Shown here: positions 16,855-24,824 of the stretch, in pieces
How the letters are laid out: each line of letters begins with the position of its first letter
Position numbering within the stretch: the stretch's first letter is position 1
From: an uncultured bacterium
GTDB lineage: Bacteria; Verrucomicrobiota; Kiritimatiellia; CAIVKH01
DNA length: 64,000 nucleotides
Assembly: GCA_903906425.1 (NCBI GenBank)
Contig: CAIVKH010000001.1
Span: 1 to 64,000 of the forward strand
Reading direction: 5' to 3'
Notes under the pieces: model-generated
Databases searched by the model: none
Told to the model about the DNA's origin: nothing
The model's input: only the letters and a program-made list of their open reading frames with translations
Made by a program: the position numbers and the translations under genes

Positions 16855-17754
16855 ATGTCAGGACTAAAAAGATCACCGTGGGTCATCCACTACGACGCTT
16901 CGAGTTGCAACGGTTGCGACATCGAGGTGCTCGCGTGCCTGACGCCCGGCTTCGATGTCGAGCGGTTCGGCATCATCAATACCGGCAATCCCAAACACGC
17001 CGACATCCTGCTCATCACCGGCTCCGTCAACGAACAAAACCGCAGCGTGATTCGCAATCTTTACGAGCAGATGCCGGAACCGAAAGTCGTCGTCGCGCTC
17101 GGAATCTGCGCCACCAGCGGCGGAATTTTTCGCGAGTGCTACAATGTGGCGGGCGGCGTTGACACCGTCATTCCCGTTGATGTCTATGCTCCCGGTTGCG
17201 CGATCCGTCCGGAGGCGATCATTGACGGCGTCGTGAAGGCGCTCGGAATTCTTGAGGAAAAACACAAATATCTCGCCAGCCGCGGACGCGCCGACCAGCT
17301 CGAAATCACGCGCGCCGAGAAAAAGGACGTGCCGGAAATTCTCGCGCTCCAGAAAGTCGTGTACCAGAGCGAGGCCGAAATCTATACCGACGACAGCCGT
17401 CCCGCGCTGCGGCAGACGCTCGCGGAAATCAACGCCGACTTCGACCGGATGCTTTTCTTGAAGGGCGTCATCAACGGAAAAATCATGGCCTCCGTGCGCG
17501 GCGTGCAGGACGGCGACAGCGTGCATATCAGCCGGTTGCTCGTGCATCCTTATTTTCAAGGCCGCGGCACGCGCCGCCGCCTCGTCACCGAACTCGAAGC
17601 AGCGTTTCCCACCGCGAAGCGGTTCGAGACCTTCATCGGCGACCGCAGCGAAATGAAACTCAGCATCTACGGCCGCGTCGGCTACAAGCAATTCAAGACC
17701 GAGCGCTTCAACGAAAAGATCAACTGGATTTGTCTGGAGAAATTCCGCAAATGA
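16855..17754 (+). CDS. echC: Ech-type hydrogenase small subunit (EchC, NuoB-like) fused to a GNAT acetyltransferase domain
   Basis: Residues 1 to about 148 form the hydrogenase small subunit with four cluster ligands visible: C18 and C21 (SSCNGCDIE), C85 (LGICATSGG) and C115 (APGCAIRPEAI). This is the 4Fe-4S cluster next to the nickel site. Residues about 150 to 299 are a GNAT domain: ITRAEKKDVPEILALQKVVY, then ISRLLVHPYFQGRGTRRRL (acetyl-CoA loop, last position Arg rather than Gly/Ala) and SIYGRVGYKQFKTERFN. The frame is uninterrupted across the junction. EchC proteins are normally about half this length, so the fusion is unusual. The stop overlaps echD by ATGA. Confidence 0.92.
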   Translation: MSGLKRSPWVIHYDASSCNGCDIEVLACLTPGFDVERFGIINTGNPKHADILLITGSVNEQNRSVIRNLYEQMPEPKVVVALGICATSGGIFRECYNVAGGVDTVIPVDVYAPGCAIRPEAIIDGVVKALGILEEKHKYLASRGRADQLEITRAEKKDVPEILALQKVVYQSEAEIYTDDSRPALRQTLAEINADFDRMLFLKGVINGKIMASVRGVQDGDSVHISRLLVHPYFQGRGTRRRLVTELEAAFPTAKRFETFIGDRSEMKLSIYGRVGYKQFKTERFNEKINWICLEKFRK

Positions 17755-18164
17755 TCGAGGAACAGCCCACATTCATCGTTGACGCCCCAACGCTCGTCAC
17801 GAAAGTCCTCGAACTTCGCCACGCTGGGTGGCGGCTCGTCCAGATCGGCGTCACGAAAATCGGCGAGACGATCGAGCTGAATTACAGCTTCGACCGCGCG
17901 CTGAAGTTTCAGAATTACCGCCTCACCGCGCCCGCCGCGGATCTCCGCATTCCCAGCATCAGCGCCGTCTATTGGTGCGCGTTCCTGTACGAAAACGAAA
18001 TCCACGATCTCTACGGCATCGGCTTCGACGGACTCGCCCTTGACTACAAAGGCAACTTCTACCGCACCGCCGAAAAATTTGCCTTCGCGAAATCGCCCGC
18101 GCCCGCCGTCGTGCCGGCCAAACCTCCGCCACCCGCGCCCGCGCAACCCGCCGCAACAACCTGA
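17751..18164 (+). CDS. echD: Ech-type hydrogenase subunit (EchD, NuoC-like)
   Basis: The 137-residue protein matches the NuoC/30-kDa family, with the diagnostic YENEIHDLYGIGFDG near residue 85. It connects the small and large subunits of the peripheral arm. The last 25 residues or so form an Ala/Pro-rich tail (SPAPAVVPAKPPPPAPAQP) ending in PAATT, a feature shared with EchF. I chose the ATG at 17751, which overlaps the echC stop, rather than the ORF-track start at 17730. Confidence 0.9.
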   Translation: MIEEQPTFIVDAPTLVTKVLELRHAGWRLVQIGVTKIGETIELNYSFDRALKFQNYRLTAPAADLRIPSISAVYWCAFLYENEIHDLYGIGFDGLALDYKGNFYRTAEKFAFAKSPAPAVVPAKPPPPAPAQPAATT

Positions 18165-18170
18165 ACCGCC

Positions 18171-19250
18171 ATGTCCAAACGCACCATCATTCCATTCGGA
18201 CCGCAGCATCCCGTGCTGCCCGAGCCCATTCACATTGACCTCGTCCTCGAAGACGAAAAAGTCGTCGAGGCGATCCCGTCCATCGGCTACATCCACCGCG
18301 GCCTCGAAAAGCTCGTCGAGAAAAAAGACTTCAACGAGTTCGTCCACGTCGCCGACCGCGTCTGCGGAATTTGCAGTTGCATCCACGGCCAGACCTACTG
18401 CCAGGCCATCGAAGAAATCATGAACGTCACCGTTCCGCCGCGCGCCCGCTACCTGCGCACGATCTACGGCGAACTCTCGCGCATTCACAGCCATCTTTTG
18501 TGGCTCGGCCTGATGGCCGACGGCTTCGGCTTCGAGAGTTTGTTCATGCACAGTTGGCGCATTCGCGAGAGCGTCCTCGACGTCATCGAAGCCACCACCG
18601 GCGGCCGCGTAATTTTTTCATCGAGCAAAGTCGGCGGCGTCCGCCGCGACATTGACGCCGACGGGATGAAAAAACTTCTCGCGATGCTCGACACCATCGA
18701 ATCCGACACGCGCGACGTCACCAACGTTTTCCTCAAGGACGACTCCGTCAAACACCGCCTCTGCGGCGTCGGCACGCTCTCGAAGGAAGATGCCTACGCC
18801 CTCGGCTGCGTCGGCCCCACGCTGCGCGCCAGCGGCTGGGCCAGCGACACCCGCGCCCTCGGCTACGCCGCCTTCAACGAAATCAAAGTCGAACCCATCG
18901 TCCGCACCGATGGCGACAGCTACGGCCGCTGCGCCGTCCGCTGCCACGAGATTTTCCAGTCCATCGGCATCATCCGCGAAGCCGCCGCGCGCATTCCCGC
19001 CGGCGAAGTTTCCGTCAAAGTCACCGGCAATCCCAACGGCGAATTTTTCGCCCGCACCGAACAGCCGCGCGGCGAAGTCATTTATTACATCAAGGCCGAC
19101 GGCACCCGGTTTCTCCAACGCTTCCGCGTCCGCACACCGACCTTCGCCAACATTCCCGGCCTCGTGAAAACGCTGGCCGGCTGCGACCTCGCCGATGTTC
19201 CCATCCTCGTCCTCACCATCGACCCCTGCATAAGCTGTACGGAGCGCTGA
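18171..19250 (+). CDS. echE: Ech-type [NiFe] hydrogenase large subunit (EchE, NuoD-like)
   Basis: The 359-residue catalytic subunit keeps both nickel-binding motifs: RVCGICSCIHG (C65, C68) and the C-terminal DPCISCTER (C353, C356). This makes it a true hydrogenase and not a complex I relative. The protein stops directly after CTER, so there is no C-terminal extension for a maturation protease to remove. It should reduce protons with electrons from ferredoxin, or the reverse, with ion translocation. Maturation genes (hyp) are not in the window. The gene begins 6 bp after echD. Confidence 0.96.
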   Translation: MSKRTIIPFGPQHPVLPEPIHIDLVLEDEKVVEAIPSIGYIHRGLEKLVEKKDFNEFVHVADRVCGICSCIHGQTYCQAIEEIMNVTVPPRARYLRTIYGELSRIHSHLLWLGLMADGFGFESLFMHSWRIRESVLDVIEATTGGRVIFSSSKVGGVRRDIDADGMKKLLAMLDTIESDTRDVTNVFLKDDSVKHRLCGVGTLSKEDAYALGCVGPTLRASGWASDTRALGYAAFNEIKVEPIVRTDGDSYGRCAVRCHEIFQSIGIIREAAARIPAGEVSVKVTGNPNGEFFARTEQPRGEVIYYIKADGTRFLQRFRVRTPTFANIPGLVKTLAGCDLADVPILVLTIDPCISCTER

Positions 19251-19252
19251 CC

Positions 19253-19660
19253 ATGTCTGTCTTCTCCATGACCAAAATAGTTATGAAGGCGATGGTGAGA
19301 CCGCCCGTCACGCACCGCTATCCCTTCGAACCCCGCGTGCACGTACCGCTCACGCGCGGCGAACTCGCCATCGAGATCGAAAAGTGCATCTTCTGCATGC
19401 TCTGCGAAAAGAAATGCCCCACCGGCGCCCTGAAAGTTGACCGCCCCGGCAAAGTCTGGACGATCGACCGCCTCGCCTGCATCACCTGCAACTACTGCGT
19501 CGAAGCCTGCCCGAAAAAATGCCTCGCCCTGACCACCAACCACGCGACGCCAACGGTCACCAAAGAAAAAGAATCCCATCGCCCCGCGCCCAAGCCCGCC
19601 GCCCCGCCGCCCGCAGCCGTAAACGTGGTGTCTGGCGCGCCGCCCGCAGCCACAACGTAA
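19253..19660 (+). CDS. echF: Ech-type hydrogenase ferredoxin subunit (EchF, NuoI-like)
   Basis: This 135-residue polyferredoxin has two 4Fe-4S motifs, CIFCMLCEKKCP (C45, C48, C51, C55) and CITCNYCVEACP (C76, C79, C82, C86). It carries electrons between soluble ferredoxin and EchC. The C-terminal 30 residues form an Ala/Pro-rich tail (APKPAAPPPAAVNVV) ending PAATT, like EchD. It begins two bases after echE and is the last gene of the operon. A repeat pair fills the space to the convergent ATPase gene. Confidence 0.93.
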   Translation: MSVFSMTKIVMKAMVRPPVTHRYPFEPRVHVPLTRGELAIEIEKCIFCMLCEKKCPTGALKVDRPGKVWTIDRLACITCNYCVEACPKKCLALTTNHATPTVTKEKESHRPAPKPAAPPPAAVNVVSGAPPAATT

Positions 19661-19661
19661 T

Positions 19662-19708
19662 TTCCAATCATTGGAAAATCCCGCGGCGCAAACTTCCAAT
19701 GATTGGAA
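19662..19708. repeat. Paired 15-bp palindrome, locus 7
   Basis: Perfect copies at 19662-19676 (C) and 19694-19708 (G), 32 bp apart. The pair fills the 49-bp gap between the stop codons of convergent echF and the P-type ATPase almost exactly, leaving one base on each side. Confidence 0.96.
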
Positions 19709-19709
19709 G

Positions 19710-22253
19710 TCACGCCCCCTTGGAGGATCGCCGCCGGAGTTTCCAAAATTCAAATCCGAGGACGCTGATGATACCGCCGGCAAGACAGATGGCGACGTCC
19801 GTCAAGTGCAGCGGTGCGAAGCGGAACAGTTCTCGCGGAAAAGGCAGCGCGAGGATGAGGGCAAGAAAAACGGCCGCCGTGCCGACGACCCACCAAACCG
19901 CGGTGTTGGGCGTGCGCAAGGAGGCGATGATTGACTGGGTTTGTGAACGATTCGAGAGAATCAGCGCGAGGTTGGCGATGATGAGCGTGGTGAAACACAT
20001 GGCACGCGCCTCTGTCTCGCCCTGGCCGCGATACAGCACGACACCGAAGACCGTGAAAACGACGGCCAAAACGCTCATGCCTTGCAGCACGCTGGAGATG
20101 ATCCGCCGGCGGCTGAAAAGCGGTTCCGCCGGATCGCGCGGGCGGCGGCGCATGATGTTCGCTTCTTCGGGTTCGGCTTCGAAAACGGTCGAACAGGCCG
20201 GATCAATGATGAGTTCCAAAAACAGAATGTGAACCGGCATGAGAACCAGCGGCCACTTCAGCATGACGGGGATCAACGACATGCCGGCAATCGGAACATG
20301 AATCGCAAAAATGTAGGCGATGGCTTTCTGGATGTTGTCGTAAATGCGGCGGCCAAGCTTGATGGCAGCGACGAGGGAGGAAAAATCGTCGTCGAGCAAA
20401 ACGAGCGCGGCGGATTCGCGCGCGACATCCGTGCCGCGCGCGCCCATCGCGATGCCGATGTGCGCGGCTTTCAACGCAGGCGCGTCGTTCACGCCGTCAC
20501 CCGTCATCGCGACGATCTCGCCGTTTGCTTTCAACGCTTGGACAATCCTAAGTTTTTGCTCCGGGACAACGCGGGCAAAAATATTCACCTTGCCGATGCG
20601 CTGTCGCAGTTGCGCGTCGTCCAGGTCGGATAATTCGGGACCGGTCATCAATTCGCCGTGCGGCAGACCTGCCTGGCTGGCGATTTGCTGCGCGGTTATC
20701 GGATAGTCACCGGTGATCATCACCACGCGAACGCCGGCGGACTGACATTCGGCGATGGCTGCGGGCACGGTCGGTCGCAGCGGATCGGCCAGCGCGATCA
20801 GGCCGAGAAATTCAAAAACGAAATCGTGCTGGCCGGGCGGCAATTCGCCCTGCTGACGAAAACAGGCGCGGGCGACGCCAAGCAAGCGCAGTCCGTCTTT
20901 CGCCATCGCGTCAACTTGACCGGCCAGCGTTTTTGTTTGCGCCGGGGTGAAATGGCAGAGATCGGCGATGGCCTCCGGCGCGCCTTTGGCCGCGATGATG
21001 TAGTCGTTTCCCGCGCGCGATTTCCAGACATGCGAGAGCGCCAGCAACTGGCGGGAAAGCGGATACTCGCGAATCAATTCCCAATCGGCGTGCAAGTGTT
21101 CGGTTCGCGCGAGGCACTTGTTGCCGACTTCGTGAATCGCTTTTTCCATCGGATCGAACGGGTCGCGCTGGCTCGCGAGAATGGCGAACTCGACGAGTTC
21201 ATGCACGGCCTCCGGCAATGCGTCGCTTCCAATTTTTCCGAGATCGCAGACAACATCATTTGCTTGCAGACGCGCCACGGCCATCCGGTTCATCGTCAGC
21301 GTTCCGGTCTTGTCCGTGCAAAGTACCGTCGCTGAACCGAGCGTTTCGATGGCGGGAATTCGGCGCGTGAGCACGTGCTTGCGCGAAATCCGCCACGCGC
21401 CAAGCGCGAGAAATATTGTCAGCACAACCGGAAATTCTTCCGGCAGCGTCGCCATCGCAAGCGTGATGCCGGCCAGCAATCCTTGCAGCCAGTCTCCGCG
21501 CGTCAGGCCATACACAACGACGACTAGCACGCAGAGCGACAGCCCGATAATCGCCAGCTTCTTCACGAGACGGCCTGTGGAGCGCTGTAGCGACGTTTCT
21601 TCCCGCTTGACCGTCTGGAGCGACTTTCCGATTTTGCCGATCTCGGTATTTGCGCCGGTCGTCTGAATCTCGGCGATGCCTTGTCCCTGCACGACGAGCG
21701 TTCCGGAAAAAACTGCCGGCGAATCGTCACCTCCGGGACGCTGCATTGTTTCGCCGGCCTGTTTGCGGACCGGAACGGATTCGCCTGTCAATAGCGACTC
21801 GTCCACCGAAAGGTTGAGCGCGTCGCGCAGAAGCGCGTCAGCGGGGACGCGGTCGCCCTCGCGAACAATCACGATGTCGCCGCGCACAACTTCGCGCCCG
21901 GGAATCCGTTTCTCCTGTCCGTCGCGAATGACAAAGGCGCGCGGGCTGGACAAATCGCGCAGCGCCTCCAGCGCCCGTTCCGTCTTGCGTTCCTGATATA
22001 GCGTGATGCCCATGACCACGAAGACGAAGCCGAGCAACATCAGCGCTTCCTCTTTGTCGCCGAGCACCAGATAGATTACGCCGCACGCCACGAGCAGGAG
22101 GAACATCGGCTCGCGCACAACTTCCCAGGCGATGGCAAAAATGCTGCGCGGTTTCGCCGAGGGCAGTTCGTTGAAACCTTCTGTCTGTAGCCGCTCCTCA
22201 GCCGCAGTCTGCGAAAGACCCTGCAATTTACGGATGTTCAAATGACTGTTCAT
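19710..22253 (-). CDS. P-type cation-transporting ATPase (P2, calcium-ATPase-like)
   Basis: The 847-residue protein has an N-terminal cation ATPase domain (GLSQTAAEERLQTEGFNELP), actuator motif DESLLTGESVPV, phosphorylation site DKTGTLTMN, and hinge MTGDGVNDAPALKAAHIGIAMG. The membrane segment VHILFLELIIDPACSTVFEAEPEE is typical of P2A/P2B-type pumps. It should export calcium or a related cation using ATP; the ion cannot be settled from motifs alone. The gene is leftward, with a three-copy palindrome array in its divergent upstream region. Confidence 0.93.
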   Translation of the reverse strand: MNSHLNIRKLQGLSQTAAEERLQTEGFNELPSAKPRSIFAIAWEVVREPMFLLLVACGVIYLVLGDKEEALMLLGFVFVVMGITLYQERKTERALEALRDLSSPRAFVIRDGQEKRIPGREVVRGDIVIVREGDRVPADALLRDALNLSVDESLLTGESVPVRKQAGETMQRPGGDDSPAVFSGTLVVQGQGIAEIQTTGANTEIGKIGKSLQTVKREETSLQRSTGRLVKKLAIIGLSLCVLVVVVYGLTRGDWLQGLLAGITLAMATLPEEFPVVLTIFLALGAWRISRKHVLTRRIPAIETLGSATVLCTDKTGTLTMNRMAVARLQANDVVCDLGKIGSDALPEAVHELVEFAILASQRDPFDPMEKAIHEVGNKCLARTEHLHADWELIREYPLSRQLLALSHVWKSRAGNDYIIAAKGAPEAIADLCHFTPAQTKTLAGQVDAMAKDGLRLLGVARACFRQQGELPPGQHDFVFEFLGLIALADPLRPTVPAAIAECQSAGVRVVMITGDYPITAQQIASQAGLPHGELMTGPELSDLDDAQLRQRIGKVNIFARVVPEQKLRIVQALKANGEIVAMTGDGVNDAPALKAAHIGIAMGARGTDVARESAALVLLDDDFSSLVAAIKLGRRIYDNIQKAIAYIFAIHVPIAGMSLIPVMLKWPLVLMPVHILFLELIIDPACSTVFEAEPEEANIMRRRPRDPAEPLFSRRRIISSVLQGMSVLAVVFTVFGVVLYRGQGETEARAMCFTTLIIANLALILSNRSQTQSIIASLRTPNTAVWWVVGTAAVFLALILALPFPRELFRFAPLHLTDVAICLAGGIISVLGFEFWKLRRRSSKGA

Positions 22254-22334
22254 AAGTGATCGAATGGCGGCCGTTTCACGTCATCGTATTCATCTCTCAC
22301 CAAAGAAAGCCAGTCATGAATACTCCGTGCAAAC

Positions 22335-22414
22335 TTCCAATCATTGGAAAAATCCGATTCGTGAACTTCCAATGATTGGTAGATTCCGTTCGCGTTTTCT
22401 TCCAATCATTGGAA
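22335..22414. repeat. Three-copy 15-bp palindrome array, locus 8
   Basis: Copies at 22335-22349 (C), 22367-22381 (G, ending GGTA) and 22400-22414 (C) start 32 and 33 bp apart. The array lies between the divergent P-type ATPase and the ECF sigma gene, with its last copy only 10 bases before the sigma start codon, where a ribosome binding site would normally lie. Confidence 0.95.
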
Positions 22415-22424
22415 ACTTGGGGTC

Positions 22425-23003
22425 ATGCCAACCGATGGCGGCGAACTCGAATTGATCCGGCGCGCGCGCGAGGGCGATGAAACGGCCTTCGCGGCGCTCG
22501 TTGATCGCTACGCGAAACCGGTGCTGAATTTCATCTGGCGGATCATTGGCGACCGGACCGACGCCGAGGACCTCGCGCAGGATTCGTTCGTCCGCGCGTG
22601 GCAACGATTGAATTCCTTCCGCGAAAACCGCGCCGCGTTTTCGACGTGGCTTTTTCAAATCGCGAGAAACGCCGCGATTGACCGGCTTCGCGCGCGCGCG
22701 CGGCGGCCGCAAACTCCGCTCGACGAAATCGCCGTCGAGCCGGCGTCGTCGCGACCCGGGCCGGATGCCGAGGCGCGTCACAACGAACTCGGCGCGGCCA
22801 TCGCTGCAGCGGTTGCGGAATTGCCGGAAGACCAGCGCACGGCGTTCGTGCTGGCCGAATATCACGGCATGGCGATGCGCGAGATTTCAGTCGTGATGGA
22901 CTGCTCGGAAAAATCCGTCGAGAACCGGCTGTACCGGGCGCGGCAGTTTCTTCGAGAGAAACTGGAGCCGTGGGGAAATTCTTTTTCGAAACCTGAAACC
23001 TGA
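22425..23003 (+). CDS. ECF-type RNA polymerase sigma factor
   Basis: The 192-residue protein has region 2 (ELELIRRAREGDETAFAALVDRY...DRTDAEDLAQDSFVRAWQRL) and region 4 (LPEDQRTAFVLAEYHGMAMREISVVMDCSEKSVENRLYRARQFLREKL). It should direct RNA polymerase to a stress or envelope regulon. No anti-sigma gene follows; the next gene is a Tat oxidoreductase 43 bp downstream. The final residues (SKPET) and the stop codon come from a filler repeat (GAAACCTGAAACCTGA), so the native C-terminus may have been replaced. Confidence 0.9.
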   Translation: MPTDGGELELIRRAREGDETAFAALVDRYAKPVLNFIWRIIGDRTDAEDLAQDSFVRAWQRLNSFRENRAAFSTWLFQIARNAAIDRLRARARRPQTPLDEIAVEPASSRPGPDAEARHNELGAAIAAAVAELPEDQRTAFVLAEYHGMAMREISVVMDCSEKSVENRLYRARQFLREKLEPWGNSFSKPET

Positions 23004-23027
23004 ATTTGCGATTTGAAATCTGAAATC
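22987..23027. repeat. Filler repeat (GAAACCTGAAACCTGA / GATTTGAAATCTGAAATC)
   Basis: Short imperfect units of the same character as at 139-208 (opposite strand). They overlap the last codons and stop of the ECF sigma gene and run to just before the ribosome binding site of the next gene. Confidence 0.6.
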
Positions 23028-23046
23028 AACGAAGGAAGGAAAAATC

Positions 23047-24270
23047 ATGAACATCAGCCGCCGCGACTTCATCGCCACAACCTCAACCGCCGCCGCGCTC
23101 GCGTCGCTGCGCGCGACCGCGCAAACCGCCGCGCCCGCGATCCCGCCCGCCGGCCCGAAAATCAAGCTCGGCCTCATCGGCTGCGGCGGCCGCGGTGTCT
23201 GGATTGCGAATTTTTTCAAGGAACACGGCGGCTACGAAATCCACGCGGTCGGCGATTATTTCGAGGACAAGGTGAAGGCGGCCGGCGCGAAACTTGGCGT
23301 TGATGCGTCGCGCTGTTTTTCGACGCTCTCGAATTACAAGAAAGTGATCGAGTCCGGCGTTGATGCCGTCGCGATCATCACACCGCCGTATTTCCGGCCG
23401 GAGCAGGCGGGAGCTGCGGTCGAAGCGGGCAAGCATGTTTATTGCGCGAAGCCTATCGCGGTGGACGTGCCCGGCTGCCTCACGATCGAGCAGCTCGGCA
23501 AAAAGGCGACGGAGAAAAAACAGGTTTTCCTGATCGATTTTCAGACGCGCGCGACGCCGTTCTTCATCGAAGCGCTCGAAAAAGTTCACGCGGGCGACAT
23601 GGGCGGGGTCGTTTTTGGCGAGGCGATTTATCACGGCGGCTGGCCGTTTGGCGGACACGCCGACGCGGTCCGGAAAAATCCGAACGATCCCGAAGTGAAG
23701 TTGCGCGCCTGGGGCATGTGCAAGATTCTCTCCGGCGACATCATCACCGAGCAGTTCATCCATTCGCTCGACGTGATGAACTGGGTGATGCAGAAGCCGC
23801 CGCAAAGCGCCACGGGCGATTGCGGGCTGAAAACGCACGACCTCGGAACCTGCTCCGACAATTTCACCGGTTTGTTTCGCTACGACGACAAGGTCAGCTT
23901 CACGTTCAACGGAATGCAATTTAACGACGAGGGATCGCAGCCCGGCGGTATCCGCGTTCGCGCGTTCGGACAGAGCGGCGTGTTCGAGGGCGAATACGGT
24001 GGAAACGTCATGATTCGCGGTCCGAAGATGTATCGCGGCGGAAAGTGTCCCGGGATTTACGCCGAGGGCGCGAAGACGAACATCGCGGATTTCCACAAGC
24101 GCGTCACCGAATCGCGATTCGACAATCCGACGGTCGCGCCCAGCGTGCAAAGCAACCTGATCACGATCCTCGGCCGCACTGCCGCGTATTCCGGCGACAT
24201 TGTCACGTGGGGAAAACTTCTCGCCTCGAAAGAAAAACTGGAAGCCGATCTGCGCGGGCTGAAAACCTGA
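23047..24270 (+). CDS. Tat-exported Gfo/Idh/MocA family oxidoreductase
   Basis: The 407-residue protein begins with a twin-arginine signal (MNISRRDFIATTS), then a Rossmann motif (LGLIGCGGRGVWIANFF) and the family catalytic loop HVYCAKPIAVDVPGCL, where the usual EKP reads AKP (lysine kept). It is a second exported sugar dehydrogenase, differing from the one at 2778. A strong GAAGGAAGG ribosome site precedes the ATG. Substrate is unknown; the wider window suggests deoxy-sugar or sulfated glycan turnover. Confidence 0.9.
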   Translation: MNISRRDFIATTSTAAALASLRATAQTAAPAIPPAGPKIKLGLIGCGGRGVWIANFFKEHGGYEIHAVGDYFEDKVKAAGAKLGVDASRCFSTLSNYKKVIESGVDAVAIITPPYFRPEQAGAAVEAGKHVYCAKPIAVDVPGCLTIEQLGKKATEKKQVFLIDFQTRATPFFIEALEKVHAGDMGGVVFGEAIYHGGWPFGGHADAVRKNPNDPEVKLRAWGMCKILSGDIITEQFIHSLDVMNWVMQKPPQSATGDCGLKTHDLGTCSDNFTGLFRYDDKVSFTFNGMQFNDEGSQPGGIRVRAFGQSGVFEGEYGGNVMIRGPKMYRGGKCPGIYAEGAKTNIADFHKRVTESRFDNPTVAPSVQSNLITILGRTAAYSGDIVTWGKLLASKEKLEADLRGLKT

Positions 24271-24280
24271 CGCATCCAGT

Positions 24281-24643
24281 TCAAGAAACGAAGGAGCGCC
24301 AGCGCTGGAGCATGTCGTGCCATGCCTGCAGTTCGCGGCGCGGGCGCTCGCCGAGCACGATGCCGATGCGGAATTTTCCGTCGGCTTCCGGCGCGCAACT
24401 CCGGACAACACCTTCCGCGCTGCAAAATCGGCCGTTTTCCGTCTCGAAGTTGAAATAGACCGTGACCTGAACCTTCGTTTCGTTGTCGAAAGGCGCATCG
24501 GCCACGAGGCCGATGCCGTTGAGCGACACGTCGCGCGCCACGGCGTCAACGGTCCGGCGCAGTTCCGGTTCGTCGGCGACGCGCTGAATGGTCACACAGA
24601 TCGCCCTGTCGATCCGCACGGTCTTGCGTTTATCGTCTTGCAT
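24281..24643 (-). CDS. PilZ domain protein (c-di-GMP receptor candidate)
   Basis: The 120-residue protein is essentially one PilZ domain: an N-terminal basic motif RKTVRIDR (RxxxR), then DVSLNGIGLVAD, matching the D/NxSxxG signature, with beta strands VQVTVYFNFE and GVVRSCAPEADGKFRIGIVL. It likely binds cyclic di-GMP and controls an unknown target. It ends 10 bp from the convergent oxidoreductase and faces the kinase gene across 181 bp of sequence in which I see no other feature. Confidence 0.82.
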   Translation of the reverse strand: MQDDKRKTVRIDRAICVTIQRVADEPELRRTVDAVARDVSLNGIGLVADAPFDNETKVQVTVYFNFETENGRFCSAEGVVRSCAPEADGKFRIGIVLGERPRRELQAWHDMLQRWRSFVS

Positions 24644-24824
24644 GACGGAGAAACACTACCGCACTCGCGCCGTTCAACGAAACAGGAATATTGCGGCGAA
24701 GTTCTTCGATGACCGCGAAGCTCCCGCCGCGATGGCGAAAGGGCGCGGTGAAATCCGTAACGATTCGGGAGAAATAGAAAAACAAGTTTTGAAGCCGGCG
24801 TGCGTTGTAGCCTAGACTGTCAAC

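Noticed and set aside
16855-17754. EchC-GNAT fusion as a frameshift artefact
   Set aside because: The frame is open through the junction with no internal stop or start, and the echD overlap at the end is clean; a fusion is more likely, though an assembly check is still useful.
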